DNA of 64,000 bases. It comes from Myxococcales bacterium (lineage in GTDB: Bacteria; Lernaellota; Lernaellaia; Lernaellales; Lernaellaceae). The notes below the pieces were generated by a model. It saw only the letters and a list, made by a program, of their open reading frames with translations. It was not told where the DNA came from and did not search any database. Both the position numbers and the translations under genes were made by a program. Location of the stretch: positions 1 through 64,000 of the forward strand of contig JAAYVF010000007.1 of the NCBI GenBank assembly GCA_012517325.1, given 5' to 3'. Shown piece by piece: positions 62,276 through 64,000 of this stretch (position 1 is the stretch's first letter; the number at the start of each line of letters is the position of its first letter).

Positions 62276-62968
62276 ATGCCGAAAAGCAAACCGACGATCA
62301 AACAGATTCTCGGCAAACAACCCGGAAAATCAGGCGGCGGCGGCGGGAAAAAGCCGGAGGCGGCGCCCTCCCCGCTGATCATCGCCTTTTCCCGCGAGAC
62401 CGGCAGCGGCGGCGACCTGATCGCCCAGCACGTGGCGCGGGCGTTGCACTACCCGATCTACGATCACGAGTTGATTCAAAAGGTGGCGGAAAGCGCGAAT
62501 ACCAGCGCTTCCGTCGTGGCCGCCGTGGACGAGAAATGGCGCTCGGTCATGGAGGATTGGATCGCGGACTGGGCCAATCGCCGCCGGTTGTGGCTCGACG
62601 ATTATTTAAAACACCTCATGAAGGTCATCGGCGCGATCGCCCAGAAGGGACACAGCGTCATCGTCGGGCGCGGCGCCAATTTCATTCTCAGCCGGGACGA
62701 TTTTTTCCGGGTCTTGCGCGTCCGGATTCTGGCCCCATTCGACGAACGGGTGGCGGCGATCGCCCAGGAGAAAAACCTGTCGCCGGAAGAAGCGACCAAG
62801 TACGTCAATCGCACCGACGCCGATCGCCGGGCGTTCATCCGCAAATATTTCAACGCTGCCATCGACGATCCGATGAACTACGACTTGCTGATCAACATGG
62901 AGAAAATGACCATCGAGGATGCCGTGGCGATCATCATCGCGACGGCGCGGGAGATGGAAAAATCCTGA
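62276..62968 (+). CDS. Cytidylate kinase-like family protein
   Basis: A 230-residue P-loop protein. After a 35-residue Gly/Lys-rich N-terminus, LIIAFSRETGSGGDLIAQHV (about 36-55) is the nucleotide-binding loop, followed by YPIYDHELIQKVAE (about 64). HSVIVGRGANFILS (about 128) and the basic VNRTDADRRAFIRKYF (about 181-196) complete the pattern of the family related to cytidylate kinases. Family members are distinct from Cmk, and their substrate is generally unproven. RBS AAGGGGG is 6 nt before the ATG at 62276. Convergent with the lipid-kinase-like gene. Confidence 0.85.
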   Translation: MPKSKPTIKQILGKQPGKSGGGGGKKPEAAPSPLIIAFSRETGSGGDLIAQHVARALHYPIYDHELIQKVAESANTSASVVAAVDEKWRSVMEDWIADWANRRRLWLDDYLKHLMKVIGAIAQKGHSVIVGRGANFILSRDDFFRVLRVRILAPFDERVAAIAQEKNLSPEEATKYVNRTDADRRAFIRKYFNAAIDDPMNYDLLINMEKMTIEDAVAIIIATAREMEKS

Positions 62969-62980
62969 TCGGGGCTTTCT

Positions 62981-64000
62981 CTATTTCCGAAAGTCGAGCA
63001 CGTCGACGGTAAAATCCGACACCTGGAACCGGACCTTGTTGCGGTAACCCTCGGGGTCGCCGCCCAGTTGAAACGGCATGTCGGCCTCGGTCTCGATGAT
63101 GACGTCCTGGACCAGCCAGTCCTTGATCCCGTCGTAATTCCAGACACCCTTCCAAACCTTGCGGATATTCCAGATCGTCGCCGGAATATTGACCAGCGCC
63201 GTCCGCAGGTTCATGTAGCCGGGTTTCAGGCAGGCATACGGATAGGTCTTGAGGTTGAAGCCGTAGTTGGACGTGGTGGCCGCGCCGACCAACATGACCG
63301 GCCCTTCGAAAATCGTCTCGCCCTTCTTCAGCGTCAGTTGCTCCAACGGACGATGCGGATAGGCGCGATAAATCGGCCCGTCGGCGTTGTTGATGACCCG
63401 CGCTTTCACCTCGTACTTATGCCGGAGCAGGCGCGGCGCCGCCTGGAAGAACGTCGCGTACAGGTAGCCGGCCATGCTGTTGCTGATTTTCCACATAAAT
63501 CCTTTGCTGAACCGGTTTTTCAGCTCGATGTAGTTGTTCAGAATCATCGCATCCAGGCCGAATCCGCCGAAGTGAAACAGCCGTTCGTCGCATTGGATCA
63601 TGTTGAACGCCGTGAACTTAAGCTCGTCCTCGCGCCGCTGGCGCAATGTCCAGATCGGTTCCACCTTCGGCGGCGTCTCCAAAAGGCCCGCCCAACCGTT
63701 GCCGGTGCCGAGCTTGAGCAAGCCGAAGCGCGGCATGCGGTAGTCGCCGCCGGCCTGATTGAGCCGGCCCACCTTGTGGCGCATCTGCTCGATGATGCGC
63801 ATCGCGGTGCCGTCGCCGCCGCCGCAGAGCACCAGCGGATAGCGTTTCTGGATGATCTCATCCAGGCTCTGGTCGGATTGCTCGATCGTTTTGGTGATGT
63901 AGATATCGTCGACATCGACATGCTTGGAAATCATGTCGAGCGTGGCTTGCCTGACTTTACGCGCCCGCATATTGACCGCGATGGCAAAGTTCTTAATTTT
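62981..64000 (-). CDS. Diacylglycerol kinase-family protein, 5' end beyond window
   Basis: The visible 339 codons read without a stop into the window edge (FAIAVNMRARKV precedes the first internal Met), so the true start is to the right. The nucleotide-binding motif LVLCGGGDGTAMRIIE lies about 65 codons into the visible part, with GLLKLGTGNGWAGLLETP about 35 residues later, as in DAGK catalytic domains of diacylglycerol, sphingosine and NAD kinases. FGGFGLDAMILNNY and FEGPVMLVGAATTSNYG follow. It presumably phosphorylates a lipid alcohol; the substrate is unknown. The stop is 12 nt from that of the convergent kinase-like gene. Confidence 0.87.
   Translation of the reverse strand, partial: KIKNFAIAVNMRARKVRQATLDMISKHVDVDDIYITKTIEQSDQSLDEIIQKRYPLVLCGGGDGTAMRIIEQMRHKVGRLNQAGGDYRMPRFGLLKLGTGNGWAGLLETPPKVEPIWTLRQRREDELKFTAFNMIQCDERLFHFGGFGLDAMILNNYIELKNRFSKGFMWKISNSMAGYLYATFFQAAPRLLRHKYEVKARVINNADGPIYRAYPHRPLEQLTLKKGETIFEGPVMLVGAATTSNYGFNLKTYPYACLKPGYMNLRTALVNIPATIWNIRKVWKGVWNYDGIKDWLVQDVIIETEADMPFQLGGDPEGYRNKVRFQVSDFTVDVLDFRK

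Overview
This is a GC-rich stretch of chromosome from an uncultured Gram-negative bacterium, probably of the deltaproteobacterial/Myxococcota/Lernaellota grade. The reasons are an lgt gene, several lipoproteins, long hybrid histidine kinases of the HDFNN type, a tungsten-type aldehyde oxidoreductase, and surface proteins with long Asp/Asn-rich linkers. The Asp/Asn linkers directly after a lipobox cysteine remind me of Lernaellota-like metagenomic genomes; this is memory-based and low confidence. No rRNA, intact tRNA, CRISPR array or IS element was found.

Layout. 1-377: end of an integrated element, with the tail of a tyrosine recombinase, a displaced 3' half of tRNA-Arg(ACG) and a terminator. 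532-7582: proline synthesis (proB, proA) coupled to a 7TM-HD cyclic-dinucleotide phosphodiesterase, facing an rlmN/HI0933-flavoprotein pair. 7681-18936: two SAM methyltransferases, a soluble PAS/GAF hybrid kinase, two related Asp/Asn-linker lipoproteins and an S46 dipeptidyl-peptidase. 19151-31144: a signalling and membrane-GTPase block with a membrane hybrid kinase, two overlapping dynamin-like GTPases behind a near-consensus and probably leaderless promoter, a GAF/PAS/LuxR regulator, a second hybrid kinase, a 786-bp AT-rich gap and an orphan receiver.

31255-36513: GNAT, an apparently Tat-exported flavodoxin-ferredoxin protein, a TM1266-like small protein, lgt, an EF-hand protein, a rhomboid protease and mntP. 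36757-49753: exported clostripain, a GH2 glycosidase with an acidic tail ending in GGCGC, membrane proteins, an acyl-CoA synthetase, a penicillin-acylase-family lipoprotein and an AOR-family oxidoreductase. 49750-56783: two B12-type radical SAM enzymes and a complete L-rhamnose pathway (rhaM; rhaDBA behind a strong promoter). 56972-64000: an Asp/Asn-linker beta-propeller lipoprotein, a DUF3108-like protein, a GT39-type transferase with a PA14-like insert, a cytidylate-kinase-like protein and a diacylglycerol-kinase-family protein cut by the window edge.

The genes suggest a heterotroph that uses deoxysugars and displays many enzymes at its surface. The most promising unexplained items are the tandem GTPase operon and the Asp/Asn-linker surface architecture, including its C-terminal GGCGC form. 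All functional calls come from reading motifs; no database search was run.
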